The notes: generated by a model from the sequence alone, not told the origin. DNA of 64,000 nucleotides from Planctomycetaceae bacterium (GCA_024742875.1 JANSXP010000004.1:159284-223283), one strand, 5' to 3'; shown: positions 54,363 to 63,660, counted from the first letter of the stretch. Made by a program: numbers and translations.

Positions 54363-54574
54363 CGTGCCACCCCTGATTTTGTAGATTCGGCCGCCCGATC
54401 AGCGGAGGATGGTGCCCAGAGCAGCAAACGGTGAATGCCGGACTGAGAACTGCTGCATACGACCGTGCTGGTGCCTGCAGCGCAACAGGACGATCTTGTT
54501 TTTCCATGGGCAACCGGGTGCAATACGCCGAGGATATCAAAACTCGCTTTGTCCTGCTCGCAGATTATTCACTC

Positions 54575-55414
54575 ATGTCGTCATCCAGCACACACGCTCG
54601 CAAAATGTTCTGGGCCAGAATTGTGGCCGTCGCCATTCTGCTTTTGGTCGCCGTTGCCAAACCCCGGGTTGAAGCCTGGCTGGGACTGGATTCCCCGACG
54701 GCCCCAGCGGCGACGAGCGAATCCGAATCGCCCTCAAAGTCGAACGAAGGACTGATCGATCCCGACGAATTCATCGCCGCAGGGCCCGCGGAGGGGGCCG
54801 CCGAAGGGCCTGCTGAATCGGAGCCTGAACGGCCGACCACTCAGTCCGGAAAAGTGGAAAGCAGGGTACAGCCTGGGAGCTCACGGAAAGCATCCGACGA
54901 CGTCGCGAAACAGAATCCAGACAAGGCGGGGGCCAGCGAACCGGTCGTCGGCAGGTCAATCGGCAACCGAACAGACGGAATTCGTCCAGCCAACGACAAA
55001 CCCATCCCCGGAAAACTGAAACTGGTCGACAAAGCTCGGCAGAAGTTTCAGTCGACCGCAGGGCTGCTTTACGTGCAGGGCAGTGCGGACGGACACCGGC
55101 TGAAACACGTGCTCAAACACGCCCAGGACATTCCGGAAAAAAACATCCATGGCGTTTTCGATGGCGAGGGCGACCGTGACCAGATTCTCGCGTGGATCGA
55201 TATTGCCTACGAAGCCGGTCGGAAAGGGGGGCGTGGAACGAAGGTCGAGCGGCAGGGTGGCCGGGTGGTCTACACCGTACGAATGAGTCAGCGCATCGGT
55301 TACGTTGGTGGCCGCGCCGGAAAACGCGACAACTATCCCGAATGCCGCTATCTGAGACTGGTCGTCCAGAACGACAACGAAGTCGTTACGGCCTACCCGT
55401 CGCGTTCCATGTAG
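54575..55414 (+). CDS. Membrane-anchored protein with C-terminal EndoU/BECR-like domain
   Basis: N-terminal TM, Pro/Glu-rich linker, C-terminus GHRLKHVLKHAQDIPEKNIHGVFDG...VYTVRMSQRIGYVGG...RLVVQNDNEVVTAYPSR. Confidence 0.6.
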   Translation: MSSSSTHARKMFWARIVAVAILLLVAVAKPRVEAWLGLDSPTAPAATSESESPSKSNEGLIDPDEFIAAGPAEGAAEGPAESEPERPTTQSGKVESRVQPGSSRKASDDVAKQNPDKAGASEPVVGRSIGNRTDGIRPANDKPIPGKLKLVDKARQKFQSTAGLLYVQGSADGHRLKHVLKHAQDIPEKNIHGVFDGEGDRDQILAWIDIAYEAGRKGGRGTKVERQGGRVVYTVRMSQRIGYVGGRAGKRDNYPECRYLRLVVQNDNEVVTAYPSRSM

Positions 55415-55769
55415 CGGCGAATTCTCCCGCACAACTGTTGCACAATCGGCACAGTCAACGTGGACTGCCGGGATTCGCCCGGGAATTCAACTCTGCGGAT
55501 TGCGCGCAACGTATGAGTAAGCAAAACATGCCGGTTTGCCTTCGGCTCGCCCCAACTCTGCAGGGTGCGGGCGAGTGGATTCCTTCAACGTCACATCGGC
55601 AAAGGTCCGATATCGAAGGCGACGGGAATTGCTACTGACCGGTGCTCACGATTCAGCAAAGATTCTTGCTGATGGCAGGCCTCACGACTGCCGCCGCTCA
55701 GAACGCAGCCCTGCCGCTCAATTTGATGCTGGCGATGTAGGCGTACTTCTGTACACAAGGAGACCACCG

Positions 55770-55982
55770 ATGTCTGAAGAAAACATCATCGAAAACAACG
55801 AACAGGAATACGAAGAGATCAGCAGCGACGAAGTCGATCGCGTTGTGGAAGTTCTCGACGGCCTGATCGAAAACATGCAAAGCGAAAACATCAAGCACAT
55901 CCTTGAAGAAGCATCAAGCAACGTCTACTACCTCGTGTACGAAGACGATGAAGATCAGGACATTCTGGAACACGCTGCCTAA
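55770..55982 (+). CDS. Small highly acidic protein (70 aa)
   Basis: MSEENIIENNEQEYEEISSDEVDRVVEVLDGLIENMQSENIKHILEEASSNVYYLVYEDDEDQDILEHAA with AAGGAG-type SD and downstream terminator. Confidence 0.7.
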   Translation: MSEENIIENNEQEYEEISSDEVDRVVEVLDGLIENMQSENIKHILEEASSNVYYLVYEDDEDQDILEHAA

Positions 55983-56084
55983 GCAGGGGCAGGCCGGTTG
56001 ACAGACCGGTTTGAGGGCGACTCAGCACTCATGCTGTGTCCCCACCCTGCGTCGGTTTTCCGGCTGTTCCCAATCAGAAACGAT

Positions 56085-56115
56085 AAACGCCCGGTGACAT
56101 TCATCGGGCGTTTTT
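56085..56115 (+). terminator. Intrinsic terminator
   Basis: AAACGCCCG / CGGGCGTTT 9-bp stem with T-tail. Confidence 0.85.
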
Positions 56116-56140
56116 CCTGTCTATCCATCAGCAGACGTCT

Positions 56141-56989
56141 CTATCGTGCCGCCAGTGTGTATCCCGTGTCCCGCATGGCACGACGAACATATCGCCCCAG
56201 CAGCTGCGTCATCTGAGGGGCCGTTCGAAATCCCGCTTCACGTTCCATAATACGGAGGTCGGGCGTCACGATCAGCACTGTGGGCAGCGTGCGTACGCCC
56301 AGTGCCTGAATCAGTCGACGGTCTCGGTCGCCATCCAGCGACACGGGTACATAGCCCTGACGAACATCTCGAATTACGTCACGGTCCGCATAGGTTTCGG
56401 CCTTCATGCGATCGCAGTACTGACACCAGGAGGCCGACACGCGAATCAGCATCGGTCGACCAGTGCGGCGCGACAAGGCAATCGCCTCCTCGTAGTTAGA
56501 CAGCCAGTTGACCTGTTGTGACGCGGGACGCCGAAACGGATCTTCGAGTGGGCGGGGAGCTACCAGGCCAGCGTCACCTGGACGATACTGACTGCGGCGA
56601 TCGGAAACGAATTCTCTGGCCGATCGGTATCGTGGTCCTGAGTCACTGGCGAAGTCGTCACCCGTCAAACCATGGCGACTCTGGTAATGACTGCGGCAGT
56701 GAGGGCCACAGGTGCAGTATTTCCCATCGCAGTCGCAGTCGGGGCAATTCGAAAGTCTCTCCGGGCGAATCCGACAAACGCCATCGCGGCAATCCAGTTC
56801 TCCTGGCCGCTGATTGAGCCTGAGCGACGAGCGCGTGTTGACCGGTTCCGGTGCTAACCTCGACTCAGCCGGGACTCCCCATGCTGAGTCAGCGGGAAAC
56901 CGGCAGACGCCGTCCTGACACTGAGCGATCGCGAAAACAGAAAACACGGAACAGCTGGTGGCCGCAATGGCTCGGATAAAGAGCTTCAT
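56141..56989 (-). CDS. Exported thioredoxin-fold protein with Cys-rich N-terminal region
   Basis: RVSASWCQYCDRMKAETYADRDVIRD...LGVRTLPTVLIVTPD; N-terminal CQDGVC, CRDGVC, CPDCDCDGKYCTCGPHC. Confidence 0.8.
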   Translation of the reverse strand: MKLFIRAIAATSCSVFSVFAIAQCQDGVCRFPADSAWGVPAESRLAPEPVNTRSSLRLNQRPGELDCRDGVCRIRPERLSNCPDCDCDGKYCTCGPHCRSHYQSRHGLTGDDFASDSGPRYRSAREFVSDRRSQYRPGDAGLVAPRPLEDPFRRPASQQVNWLSNYEEAIALSRRTGRPMLIRVSASWCQYCDRMKAETYADRDVIRDVRQGYVPVSLDGDRDRRLIQALGVRTLPTVLIVTPDLRIMEREAGFRTAPQMTQLLGRYVRRAMRDTGYTLAAR

Positions 56990-57324
56990 ATCATTCCCCA
57001 AAATGGTTGCCTGGATGCGTTAGACACTTCCTTGTTGAGGCAGGTCCTGTGCCGGACTGTCGCGGTTGTGACGCCACCCACAAATTTTGACAAATCGGCC
57101 TGTTTTCCAGCACAAAGGCTAAAGTACGGGGACTTTGACGACGGGCCCGGCTTGTAAACCAGAGTTGTAATTTTCACAAGCGGCATCAGAACCGGGACAC
57201 ACGCCATCAATCTGACAACACGGCTGGCCAAGTCCGCGGACGACTGAGGCCGGCACTTCCTCGATTCCTCACGAATTTTGCGGAAACGCGTGAGGGATTT
57301 TCGCGGCGACGGAAACTGTCCGGC

Positions 57325-57894
57325 ATGGCGGCAAGTGACCCATCATCCGAAGCGGAATCGGACCAGCGAGAACTGGAGCAGCAGCTCGGGCAACATCAGG
57401 GCTGGCTGCGTTCAGTGATTCAGGCACGACTCGGAGGGCCCGAAGGCACCGACGACATTCTGCAGGAAGTCCAGATGGCGGCCATTGAAGGTCATGTCAG
57501 CCTCCGCAAGTCGCACTCCTTTTCTGCCTGGCTGTACCAAATCGCTGTGCGGCAAACGGCCCTGTTTCGACGCCAGCTTGGTCGCCACAGGCGGCGGTTA
57601 CGTCAGGCGGGAGAAAAGGCGCGAATCGAAATTAACGACTGCCCGGAACCGCTCGACTATCTGATGAAGACTGAGCGGCAGGAGATCATTCTTCAGGCAT
57701 TGCAGCAGATCCCCCCGCAGGACCGGGAGATGCTGGTACTCAAATACGTGGAAGGCTGGAGCTATCGATCCATTGCCGACCAACTGAACAGAACCGAACG
57801 CGGCGTGGAGTCTCAGCTACAGCGAGCCCGCCAGCGACTTCGCCGTCGCCTTCTGGCGACCGATCTTATCGATCAACAGAAAGCCGAATCATGA
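57325..57894 (+). CDS. ECF-type RNA polymerase sigma factor
   Basis: Region 2 (DDILQEVQMAA...SFSAWLYQIAVRQTALFRR) and region 4 (LQQIPPQDREMLVLKYVEGWSYRSIADQLNRTERGVESQLQRARQRLRRRL). Confidence 0.9.
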   Translation: MAASDPSSEAESDQRELEQQLGQHQGWLRSVIQARLGGPEGTDDILQEVQMAAIEGHVSLRKSHSFSAWLYQIAVRQTALFRRQLGRHRRRLRQAGEKARIEINDCPEPLDYLMKTERQEIILQALQQIPPQDREMLVLKYVEGWSYRSIADQLNRTERGVESQLQRARQRLRRRLLATDLIDQQKAES

Positions 57895-58595
57895 ACAGTC
57901 AGCTGCAACACCGGATCGATCGTCTCGCAGACAACGAAGTTTGTGCGCAGGAACTCACGCAGTTGCTGGCAGATATCGAACACAACAACGCGTGGAAGCA
58001 GTGCGCACTAACGCTGATCGAAGCAGCAGAATTAAAAAATACTTTGCGACAAATGGTGCAGACTTCCACACAAACCACTCCGCCGGCCCCAGGCGGACGC
58101 AGTCGCCTGATGTCGACCCTGCTGGCTGCCTGCCTGCTCGGTGCCGCGTTTGTTGCAGGCCGCGGACTGAAACCCAGGGCGGAACCACAGTTCGTGCAGA
58201 CGGACACGCCGACAACCGCCGAGCCATCTTTGCCACCAGCACCAATCGAGCAACAAACGCCTGCAGAGAACCAGACCACTGTTGCCACCAACAACTCGTC
58301 AGCCGCGAAATCGCCGCGCCAGCCGAAAGCCGGCCCGGAAGTCGTGGGTTTTGCACAGGTACTGCGGCAGACCGGCGTCAGTCCCCGCTACCCGGTCATC
58401 GCCGGTGAGTTTTCTGACCGCGAGCTGATGGAACTGACAACCATCCCTGAACACATTCGCCGCCGGGCTCGCAGCAACGGCATCGAAATGGAGCGACTGC
58501 CGCGCGTGCTGACCGTACAGCTGGCGGACGGACAGCGTCTGGCCGTCCCCATGGACGCCCTCGGACTGCGGCAGACCCGCGCGGAAGTGCTGTAA
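57891..58595 (+). CDS. Putative anti-sigma factor (single TM)
   Basis: ATGA overlap with sigma gene; N-terminal helical domain then LMSTLLAACLLGAAFVAGRG TM. Confidence 0.7.
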   Translation: MNSQLQHRIDRLADNEVCAQELTQLLADIEHNNAWKQCALTLIEAAELKNTLRQMVQTSTQTTPPAPGGRSRLMSTLLAACLLGAAFVAGRGLKPRAEPQFVQTDTPTTAEPSLPPAPIEQQTPAENQTTVATNNSSAAKSPRQPKAGPEVVGFAQVLRQTGVSPRYPVIAGEFSDRELMELTTIPEHIRRRARSNGIEMERLPRVLTVQLADGQRLAVPMDALGLRQTRAEVL

Positions 58596-58696
58596 CCAGC
58601 TCCTGCACCAATTCCCGTCATTCCCGGACATCGCTCAGGTCGCGTCAGGACCTGCGGCCTGGGCGATTCCACATCCAGATATCATGGAGAAACACA

Positions 58697-59776
58697 ATGT
58701 CTCGAATTCTGCTGACTCTTACTTTGGGTCTGCTGGCCAGCCCGCTGTCCGCTCAGGAAGAACAAAACGATTACTGGGACATGCTGAGTACAGCGACCGG
58801 TCATCACGGCATCACATCCACCCAGGCGGCGAAGTCCGGGCTGAAATGCAGTTCGTGCCACACCAGCGACATCGTGTACGGTGCCCTCGCGCCCAGTACG
58901 CTGACCACAGTCGACAGGAACGATTCGACAAAGACTCTTTACTCGTACTACATGGACCTGGCTTTGCCCGTGGACGACAGCCTGCCAATCGGCATTTCTT
59001 TGAGCAAGCCGGGAGACCTCACGTCCCGCCTGCTGAAACTCGACGGTGGGCTGGTGGTTGACGCCATCTGCCCCGGGCAGTCCGGTGGCCTGGCCGTTCA
59101 TGACATCATCATCAAGGCCAATGACAAAAAGCTGGAGGAGCCGGACCAGTTCATCGCCTATCTCAAAGACTCCAAAGACACGGTGGCGCTGTCCGTGAAG
59201 CGAGCCGGGGTCGACGAAATCGTGAAGATCGACCTGAAGCCACAGCAAAAGCAGGAAGACCGCTACCTGATTGGCGTGGTGCTCAACCAGCTTGATCCCG
59301 TTGTGAACGCACAACTGAAACTGGATCGCGACGTCAGTGTCATCGTGACCGAAGTCATTGAAGGCAGTGCGGCCGATGGAAAACTGGAGCCGCGCGATAT
59401 CCTGCTGAAAGTCAATGAGACACCCGTTAAGGCTCAGGAAGACATCACGGAAGCTGTGAAAAAGTCAGAAGGCAAGGCGCTGACTCTGGGCGTCATTCGC
59501 AACGGCGAGACGGTGCTGCTGGATGTGACGCCCAAACGTGTGGGCGACACCGTGGTAGATTCACTGGTGCAGTCCAAAGATGCCACCCTGTCTCCGCTGC
59601 TGCATCGAGTGCTGATTGATCCCACTGTGGAATATGCCACCGTGGTCGAAGCCTACGAACGAGCAGCGACCGTCGTTCCCGGAAAAGAGAAGTCCAGCGA
59701 TGAGCGGCTCAAACGCATCGAAGCCCAGCTGGATCGCCTGACAAAGCTGGTCGAAAAACTGGCCGAAGAGAAGTAG
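58697..59776 (+). CDS. Exported PDZ-domain protein with CxxCH motif and C-terminal coiled coil
   Basis: Signal peptide; KCSSCHTS; two PDZ-like segments (LVVDAICPGQSGGLAVHDIIIKAND..., VIVTEVIEGSAADGKLEPRDILLKVNE...). Confidence 0.8.
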   Translation: MSRILLTLTLGLLASPLSAQEEQNDYWDMLSTATGHHGITSTQAAKSGLKCSSCHTSDIVYGALAPSTLTTVDRNDSTKTLYSYYMDLALPVDDSLPIGISLSKPGDLTSRLLKLDGGLVVDAICPGQSGGLAVHDIIIKANDKKLEEPDQFIAYLKDSKDTVALSVKRAGVDEIVKIDLKPQQKQEDRYLIGVVLNQLDPVVNAQLKLDRDVSVIVTEVIEGSAADGKLEPRDILLKVNETPVKAQEDITEAVKKSEGKALTLGVIRNGETVLLDVTPKRVGDTVVDSLVQSKDATLSPLLHRVLIDPTVEYATVVEAYERAATVVPGKEKSSDERLKRIEAQLDRLTKLVEKLAEEK

Positions 59777-60196
59777 GCCGAGCGATCAACGCGGGCATCA
59801 TCAGCAGCTAATGACATCTGAGCGCGCATCTTTCTGCCCCCAGACTTCTTGAGTCAATCCTCCAATCTGCCAACGCATATCTGGAAAGACGGGACACCCA
59901 CTACCGGAGGCCAGGAAGACCGGCGGCAGCGCGACAGTCCTTTCCAGCGGGTGACGGCGTTTGACAGTCCTGCGCATACCACGCGTGCGCGTCGAATCGC
60001 AGGTGGTTGGAATTCACTCACAGGGCCACCACGCCCTGGCCGTTCGCCACTCCGATGACAAAACGAGGGACGACAGACTTGCCTGCGGGCGGAGGGCTGA
60101 GCACAGTTCGCAGTCCGAGAGAGAACACTTGCGAAAGCCACCTGGCCTTCGAGCGCGCCCAGGCATTCACCGCCGTCCTGCAACCCTCCCGGGTCA

Positions 60197-60238
60197 GCCC
60201 TCGTAGCTCAGCTGGATAGAGCGTCGAATTCTAATCGG
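60197..60238 (+). pseudogene. Truncated tRNA-Arg 5' fragment
   Basis: First 30 nt identical to 5' half of tRNA at 61422, then diverges. Confidence 0.85.
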
Positions 60239-60455
60239 TTCAGCGAACCGAGAACCCAGTGTTTTTACTAGCCAAACGCGAGACCATCTGGTGTATTTTG
60301 GGTGTGAATGGGTGCCGAAGGTGTAGGACTACACCCGCTCGGTTTGTGATCCCATGATTTGCAAAAATGTCAACCACTCCCTATTCACCGCCACAAGATA
60401 AGGCTCCAGGGCGCAGTTCCTCGTCCCGGACCGTTGTTGCCACGCTGTTGGCTCA

Positions 60456-61044
60456 ATGACGTACGCATTTGTACTCTCATTGCTCGGAGCGTCTTCTCAC
60501 GGTCCGTCCACAGGACGTTACTCACTTGGGGTCCCAGTATTTGCTGAACTGGATCTTTCAGCGTCCGTGCAGCTCACCTCGTTTTCCGCTGTCCGACTGA
60601 CCTACTTACTCGTGATCTGTTGCTTGTTGGGTGGAGGCACAGTCGCCCTATTCTTCTGGTACAGGCCTGACAGCTGGCCTCGCTTTTCAGTGGCACTTGC
60701 TTTTCTGATTGCGGTTGCTGCACTCTCACTCACAGCCCCGTTTGGGCGCGAATTGTTTCACACACCGCGTGATCAGCCGCATTTCGCCGCGATGGGATTT
60801 GGTGTATCACTGTGGCTGATTGTAATCTGCTTGCCAGCCCCCGCACGCAGCTATTCGTTCGCATTCGCTCGTTTCTATAATGTACATGGCATGTGGTGCG
60901 CAATTGTCAAAGATTCTGGAAGGTGCACAGTTGGACAAAGCGAATGCGGTTATCCCGTTGACGCTGGGTGTCGTCTGCCAGTGTGGTATCGCAGGCGGAT
61001 TGGTATTTCTGATGAAGCGACGCGGTCGAGCTGCAGCCAGATAA
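60456..61044 (+). pseudogene. Possible frameshifted small membrane protein
   Basis: Hydrophobic frame from 60456 appears to continue in the +1 frame as MYMACGAQLSKILEGAQLDKANAVIPLTLGVVCQCGIAGGLVFLMKRRGRAAAR ending at 61044. Confidence 0.3.
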
Positions 61045-61049
61045 TGGGA

Positions 61050-61325
61050 CTACGCGCTGGCCAAGCAAATTCGCTGTTCAACCTGCCGCTCCTTGTGAGC
61101 GATAAACTGATTCACGGCGACTCGAAGACTACACCCCGAGCTGGTGTAGGGCTTCTGCTTCCGTGGATTTCTGCCGGCCTCAATCTCGGATCGTTCATTC
61201 AGATAGCGGAGCAGGGCATCGTCACGGTCGACTCCGAAGTACCAGAGTTTTCCGTTGATTTTCTTTGCCCACTGTCCTGTGGCATGTAGAAAGAGCGGAA
61301 ACTTGTCGCTACTTTGCCGCGGCAT
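61050..61325 (-). pseudogene. Tyrosine recombinase/integrase N-terminal remnant
   Basis: DKFPLFLHATGQWAKKINGKLWYFGVDRDDALLRYLNERSEIEAGRNP resembles integrase arm-type DNA-binding N-termini; core and catalytic domains absent. Confidence 0.6.
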
Positions 61326-61421
61326 GGCGTGTTTTCGAAGAAGATCGGGTGCAGTGGCTGGTGTAGCCTCTATCGCCCACTCTTGGGCAAAACGCCACCC
61401 TGACCAGTAAAAACACTAGTC

Positions 61422-61495
61422 GCCCTCGTAGCTCAGCTGGATAGAGCGTCGGATTCCTAATCCGAAGGTCGTGAGTTCGAATCTCGCCGGGGGTA
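61422..61495 (+). tRNA. tRNA-Arg (anticodon CCT)
   Basis: 74 nt cloverleaf: acceptor GCCCTCG/CGGGGGT, D GCTC/GAGC, anticodon TCGGA-TTCCTAA-TCCGA, T arm GTGAG-TTCGAAT-CTCGC; no encoded CCA. Confidence 0.95.
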
Positions 61496-61502
61496 CTTGT
61501 TT

Positions 61503-62696
61503 TTAAGGGGTTTCAGGGCTCTTTTCGCTGTCGGATCTCGGCCTATTCACCTCCGCGTTCACCTTTTTGCCGCGAGTTTGCGTCTCACGGAGGTGTCGGG
61601 CCGTTTCTTGGGCTTGGACGCCAACATAGTACTTCTCTGTCGTCGTGACCGACTCGTGACGCATCAGCTCCTTGAGCACCAAGGGCATCACCCGCTTCGC
61701 CCATCGATGCCCGAATGCACGCCGCAGGTCGTGAGCAGAGGCAAAGACCACCTTCCGATTGCCATCGGCACTGGCCCTCTCGTCCACCTTCACCTGGGCC
61801 ATCGTGCCGATCCGCACAAGCATCTTCGAGACACTATCTACCCGGCGAGTCGGACCACGATGCAGAACAGGGCGAAACACCCACCCCTCTCGCTCTGGCT
61901 CTGGTGTCCTCAGAAGGAATTCCTCGAAGTCCGGTGTGATGGGGTATTCTCGGTCCTTCCCACCCTTCTCATCCTCTGCAGCGATGAGTAGGACGGTGAA
62001 CTCCCCCGATGTGTCGATGCGAATCCCGTCAGACCACTTGTCCCACGTGAGCAACATCGCCTCCCCAATGCGCAGCCCGGAAAGCCACAGCCCCTCAAGT
62101 AGATAGCCAATTGATTCCTGCTGTCGATCGGGCAGCTTCGAGACCGCCCTGAGCATGCGCTCGTATTCCTCCATCGTGATCGGCCGGCCCTTCATCTGCT
62201 TGGCCTTGCGGGCTTTCTTCAATCGTGGGAACACTGGGACCGAGCGAATGAAGCCCTGACGCATGGCCCAGTTCAGCCCTACCTTTAGCTGCCGGAGATC
62301 GCCTTCAACTGTCGATGGTGCTCGTCCTTGCTGGAGTCGCAAGTTCATAAACCGTGTGACCCACTGAGTGGTGATGCGGCTGAGCCGATCCGGCTTCATG
62401 ACGTCTTCAACAACGTTGAGCACCGTCGAAATGTCAATGGCCGACTTCTCGCGCAAGTTCTGTGCATGCTCTTGCTCGTATCGCCTGCGAAACTCTGACC
62501 AGTGGATCACCTTCCCACAGTCATCCACGCCTTGGTTGAGTTCCGCCTGCCACTCGCCAGCTGCACGCAGGGCCTTCCGCTTGCTCGTGGTCCCACTGTT
62601 CTTCTCGATGCGTTTTCCCGTCACAGGGTCTTTATACCGCAGGTAGAAGTTCTTGCCTTTGCGAGTTACCACGTGCACACGGATCTCGTCACTCAT
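61503..62696 (-). CDS. Tyrosine recombinase / site-specific integrase
   Basis: SGLRIGEAMLL (R), SAHDLRRAFGHRW (HxxR), LMRHESVTTTEKYYVG (H...Y). Confidence 0.93.
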   Translation of the reverse strand: MSDEIRVHVVTRKGKNFYLRYKDPVTGKRIEKNSGTTSKRKALRAAGEWQAELNQGVDDCGKVIHWSEFRRRYEQEHAQNLREKSAIDISTVLNVVEDVMKPDRLSRITTQWVTRFMNLRLQQGRAPSTVEGDLRQLKVGLNWAMRQGFIRSVPVFPRLKKARKAKQMKGRPITMEEYERMLRAVSKLPDRQQESIGYLLEGLWLSGLRIGEAMLLTWDKWSDGIRIDTSGEFTVLLIAAEDEKGGKDREYPITPDFEEFLLRTPEPEREGWVFRPVLHRGPTRRVDSVSKMLVRIGTMAQVKVDERASADGNRKVVFASAHDLRRAFGHRWAKRVMPLVLKELMRHESVTTTEKYYVGVQAQETARHLRETQTRGKKVNAEVNRPRSDSEKSPETP

Positions 62697-63042
62697 CTAG
62701 GTGATCTCCCTTGCGAGGTTTTGGTGGGCGCCGGCCTCTTCTGGCGGCCGCCTTGTTCATTGAAATAGCCAGCCGGACTGGCTCGTACTTTTCGCCCCTG
62801 ATAGAAGAAGGGTCGACGTTGAAGTGCTCAGCGAGCTTCACTTGCGAGGTCTCGTTTGTGTGACCGATCCACGCCAGCATCATCACGATTCGCTCTTCGA
62901 CCTTGTTCGACTTCATTGATCGAGGTCGCTTCGCCTTGCACACAGAGTCGGCAATTCTCGTCAGCACGTCGTTCTGTGTGTTCAAGGCCTCTAAACACTG
63001 AGAAGCAATCGAAATCAGCTCCAGTAGGTTTTCACTTGACAT
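62689..63042 (-). CDS. Small HTH-like protein, element-encoded
   Basis: VEERIVMMLAWIGHTNETSQVKLAEHFNVDPSSIRGEKYEPVRLAI; overlaps integrase start by 8 nt. Confidence 0.6.
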   Translation of the reverse strand: MSSENLLELISIASQCLEALNTQNDVLTRIADSVCKAKRPRSMKSNKVEERIVMMLAWIGHTNETSQVKLAEHFNVDPSSIRGEKYEPVRLAISMNKAAARRGRRPPKPRKGDHLDE

Positions 63043-63053
63043 ATTATCCCCAG

Positions 63054-63072
63054 ACACCCAGAATCTGGGTGT
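63054..63072. promoter_or_regulatory. Palindromic operator candidate
   Basis: ACACCCAGA-a-TCTGGGTGT, 9-bp perfect arms just upstream of the 62689-63042 start. Confidence 0.5.
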
Positions 63073-63164
63073 TCGAAGGTTCTGGACGGAACTCAGAACA
63101 GCCGGCGAGGGACTGCAATCCCGTTGACCCGGCTACAAGCCAGCATCGCTCAATGCGAATCCAC

Positions 63165-63198
63165 AGCCCCAACAGACTGCAATCTGGCGGGGCTTTTT
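63165..63198 (+). terminator. Intrinsic terminator in element
   Basis: AGCCCC-aa-CAGA-ctgcaa-TCTG-gc-GGGGCT-TTTT. Confidence 0.75.
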
Positions 63199-63497
63199 CA
63201 TGCGCATTGGCGGGGTGCGACTACGGCGGTCCGCGATTCTGAGCAACCATTTCTCTGCGTCCTCTGACGGGGTGAACCCGCCGTTCACGATTTACGGAAC
63301 GTAGCGCGCAGACTGGTCCTGACAGCTGGAATGATTGGGCAGCGCAACCAAAGAATGGTGATTGCGGAAGCAATGGCGGTGCGATAAAAATTGCATCGTC
63401 GACATCAATCGTCAGGCTGTTCGTGCAGTCTGCGAGCGATGAGAAGCCGAACGGGGCCAAAGGTGTTGGTAGCACCACGACGATCCGACTTTCACCG

Positions 63498-63523
63498 AGC
63501 CGGCCACATTGGTCGGCTTTTTT
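63498..63523 (+). terminator. Intrinsic terminator in element
   Basis: AGCCGGCCA-cat-TGGTCGGCT (one G-T) followed by TTTTT. Confidence 0.8.
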
Positions 63524-63660
63524 CGTGTTCACCCAAATCTTCACTATCTGTGTTTCCAATGTCAAGTCGTGTCCGTCTACCCAGATTGGCGCGCATAGGC
63601 CCCCACGTGCACGGCGTTTGACCGTGCCGTCATGAAACGCAAGCTGCTAAAGGGTGAGGA

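Noticed and set aside
61497-61991. 164-aa + strand ORF starting at the tRNA end
   Set aside because: Antisense to the integrase catalytic domain.
63221-63565. 114-aa - strand ORF in the element
   Set aside because: Low-complexity/odd composition, spans the + strand terminator; not supportable as a gene from sequence alone.
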